Below, in pieces: positions 61,978 to 64,000 of a DNA stretch of 64,000 nt (positions are counted from its first letter, which is position 1; each line of letters starts with the position of its first letter). A program made the position numbers and the translations under genes. Under the pieces are notes generated by a model, which worked only from the letters and a program-made list of their open reading frames with translations, had not been told where the DNA came from and did not search any database. The stretch spans positions 186,001-250,000 of the forward strand of contig NZ_QUHC01000005.1 in assembly GCF_003479425.1 (NCBI RefSeq), given 5' to 3'. Origin of the DNA: Odoribacter sp. AF15-53. Lineage in GTDB: Bacteria > Bacteroidota > Bacteroidia > Bacteroidales > Marinifilaceae.

Positions 61978-62970
61978 TTAAATATATTTATCTATAATAT
62001 CGTCTATGTCGATATCTCCTAATATATCAACGATACGATCAACTAAAAAGTTCACTCCCGACCGTTCTTTCAGGTATTTTTTATAATCACCGCTTCGAAA
62101 ACTGGCGTTTTGTATAATTTCAAAATCATTGTTCATCAATTCGGCTCTGGTCATTGAATCCTTCACGGCCGAGTAATTCGCGATTCCCACTTGAGCCAAA
62201 CGGTGATAGCGGGCTGAAATCGGGAAAATATTCTTCACGAGTTGCTGCCATTCCCCGGAACCCGATGGGACGAAATTACCAAGATCATAACTTAATATCT
62301 GTTTGATCTGAGCCGTCGAGGCGACACAATCCATCTTGTTAGGGGCAAAAATCATTCGCTCGTAAGGCAACAACGGCCGTTTCTTATCTTTGAACAACGT
62401 TGCTTTGAGAAAATCAATTTCGTCACTGGTGAGATTTCCATGCTTGGAACCGTCATAAAGGAACACGACAACATCAGCCTCCCGCATAATCTCAGCCGTG
62501 CGTTTCACGTCGTAGTCATTAATCCCGATACCGATCGTGTCAATTAGGCACACCCCGTGATCCGTCAAATCATGGGAACAATTGACGAATCCCGACATTA
62601 AATTCTCGGCACTTTGCTCCCCCTGATAAATTTCTTTCAAACCATAAACATACTTGCGAAGAAAAGCGTCATATTCCATGTGTTGCCGTGTCCTGTCCTG
62701 GCCTCCCATAACGATAACATCATAGCTAGCCCCGAGACACGAACGCCCGATATAAGTCGTGATTTTTGTGCTCGTAGACATGGATTCCGGGAGTAATTCC
62801 CGACCCGAGAGTGCATTGACAAGCGTACTTTTCCCGGAATTCGAAGTCCCCGCCACTACCACCTTGTACAGTCCTAAATCAAGGGCCAACTTACGGCGGA
62901 AAGATAAAGATTTACAAAGTAGCAGGTGCTTCTGAATCTCGGTTATTTCTTCTATATCAAGAGTTGCCAT
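61978..62970 (-). CDS. Dynamin-like GTPase
   Basis: 330 residues. All GTP-binding motifs are visible: G1 'GTSNSGKSTLVNAL', G2 region 'SMSTSTKITTY', G3 'DTIGIG', G4 'NKMD'. 'LPESMSTSTKITTYIG' after G1 is typical of bacterial dynamin-like proteins, where it precedes the G2 threonine. It lacks a long C-terminal stalk, which may be supplied by the gene product upstream (62975). The operon runs from the partial helical gene through this GTPase to the membrane protein. Role unknown: membrane remodelling, stress response or defence are possible. Confidence 0.85.
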   Translation of the reverse strand: MATLDIEEITEIQKHLLLCKSLSFRRKLALDLGLYKVVVAGTSNSGKSTLVNALSGRELLPESMSTSTKITTYIGRSCLGASYDVIVMGGQDRTRQHMEYDAFLRKYVYGLKEIYQGEQSAENLMSGFVNCSHDLTDHGVCLIDTIGIGINDYDVKRTAEIMREADVVVFLYDGSKHGNLTSDEIDFLKATLFKDKKRPLLPYERMIFAPNKMDCVASTAQIKQILSYDLGNFVPSGSGEWQQLVKNIFPISARYHRLAQVGIANYSAVKDSMTRAELMNNDFEIIQNASFRSGDYKKYLKERSGVNFLVDRIVDILGDIDIDDIIDKYI

Positions 62971-62974
62971 GGCA

Positions 62975-64000
62975 CTAATTTATCGTATCTATCCCGTTAG
63001 CGATCACGTCCGCGCGCAACCGATCAATTTCCTTGATCACGTGATCCAGGGGTTTATTCACCTTCTCCGTGGCAAAATCACGATAGAACTCTATACGCCC
63101 CTGATTCTCCTGCAGGTGATCGCGAAGAGCCTTAAGCTCGTGTTCGATATTGCTGAGATAAAGTTTGACCATATTATCACATTCGCGGGTGGCTTTCGAA
63201 AGAAGGCTATACAAATTCAGGGTAGCATCCTTGCCCAGAAAACCTTCCGAACGAACCAAACGTCCGGCAATATCCGAATTTATCTTGTTCCGCAACTCTG
63301 TACGAGCTGCTTCCTCCATCTTCTCGAACATCTTATCTACGTTACCGCCTCCGAAAAATATCTTCACGCTAGTCCACCACCCGCGTAACGATTTCCTGAC
63401 CGTCGAAGAGATCGACGTGTTGATGATCTCGTCAATCTGTTTCTGGATAATAATAATCAGAAGCACGCTCATCTCGTATAGGCTGTCGCTGATCTTTTTC
63501 TCGAAAATAGATTTGTTCACCACGGTAACCTTAAATTTGTTATCCGAATTGATAGTGCGAATCTCATCCAATACAGACGTGATATAATTATTCATGGATT
63601 GTGATAACTTATCCACGATCTGGCGATACGGGGTTTGCCGGGTTGTTTGTACGGGAGTGAATATATTTGCGCTAATCGTGTTACATATCAAATCGACAAT
63701 CTTGGGAACCGGTTTAAGCAGGGAAGGTAAAAAGTCATTTTCAATCTCGATGGAAGTCAGCTCCTTCAAAGACTTTGGCGTGTAATTACCATGAGGGACA
63801 TCTATTTTGATCCCGTCAATCATCTTGTTGATCCCCACGGTTGCGCTAATAAGCAATTGTTGGGAATGATGCTTGATATACGTATCGACTTCCGACGGGA
63901 AGTTGCGGGCGATCGTTTCGCTCTCCTGTTCGTAATTGCCGGAAAGGGTCTGGATCGTCTCTTTCGCTTTCTGGAATGCCGCTATCTTTGCCTCGATCGC
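62975..64000 (-). CDS. Dynamin-like protein, C-terminal helical part (cut by window edge)
   Basis: The frame is open to base 64000, so the N-terminus lies outside the window; a start at TTG 63856 is not needed. About 341 residues are visible, mostly helical with a long coiled coil near the end ('ELKALRDHLQENQGRIEFYRD'). A hydrophobic stretch ('MSVLLIIIIQKQIDEIINTS') and 'LRGWWTSVKIFFGGG' could interact with membranes. It looks like the stalk part of a dynamin-like GTPase whose GTP-binding domain would be upstream. It is four bases from the next GTPase gene. Confidence 0.75.
   Translation of the reverse strand, partial: AIEAKIAAFQKAKETIQTLSGNYEQESETIARNFPSEVDTYIKHHSQQLLISATVGINKMIDGIKIDVPHGNYTPKSLKELTSIEIENDFLPSLLKPVPKIVDLICNTISANIFTPVQTTRQTPYRQIVDKLSQSMNNYITSVLDEIRTINSDNKFKVTVVNKSIFEKKISDSLYEMSVLLIIIIQKQIDEIINTSISSTVRKSLRGWWTSVKIFFGGGNVDKMFEKMEEAARTELRNKINSDIAGRLVRSEGFLGKDATLNLYSLLSKATRECDNMVKLYLSNIEHELKALRDHLQENQGRIEFYRDFATEKVNKPLDHVIKEIDRLRADVIANGIDTIN

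Overview
The window is chromosomal DNA of a Bacteroidota bacterium, most likely a gut Bacteroidales of the Odoribacter/Butyricimonas kind. The phylum follows from three sets of SusC/SusD genes, FecR-type anti-sigma factors with ECF sigma factors, many lipoproteins, almost no Shine-Dalgarno sequences, and promoters of the Bacteroides type (TTTG, 18-21 bases, TAnnTTTG). The genus is an inference from overall gene content. No tRNA, rRNA, CRISPR array, transposase or phage gene was seen.

Layout. 1-7411 (+): end of a nutrient-uptake locus (partial SusC, SusD, a metallopeptidase-like lipoprotein without its HExxH site, two thioredoxin-fold proteins). 7395-14019: housekeeping genes, namely a MATE exporter, gdhA, dprA and the shikimate pair aroB-aroA. 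14135-26807 (+): a complete locus of ECF sigma, FecR, SusC, SusD, a FAS1-like lipoprotein, a small lipoprotein, a thioredoxin and an M16 peptidase; a decayed antitoxin gene lies between sigma and FecR. 26870-33767: a YhcG-type nuclease-domain protein, two tandem DUF3298-type lipoproteins, a long inverted repeat, and a vWA protein divergent from a sigma/anti-sigma pair. 33764-35727 (-): an AAA/ABC-type ATPase followed by a DUF4435 TOPRIM-like protein, an arrangement like the PARIS anti-phage system.

36197-48400 is a cobalamin island. Two cobalamin riboswitches on the minus strand lead two units: btuG-btuB-btuF (uptake) and nrdD-nrdG (anaerobic, B12-independent ribonucleotide reductase). The probable partner genes btuC-btuD lie further on in the same orientation, but the potassium-uptake genes trkH-trkA, on the opposite strand, sit between them and btuF.

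48722-52972 holds a YjbR-like gene and a minus-strand run of six genes (M48 peptidase, YkvA-like, two unknowns, a WG-repeat-like protein, another unknown). 53224-61369 (-) is the third SusC/SusD locus, again with sigma, FecR and a TlpA-like protein. 61462-64000 (-) is an operon with a dynamin-like GTPase, a helical partner cut by the window edge, and a small membrane protein.

Themes. All three SusC/SusD loci carry thioredoxin-fold proteins, two carry peptidase-like proteins, and none shows a glycoside hydrolase within the window, which suggests peptide or protein-derived substrates. Both complete loci have a strong hairpin at the end of fecR and a similar sequence just before susC, so regulator and transporter are probably transcribed separately.
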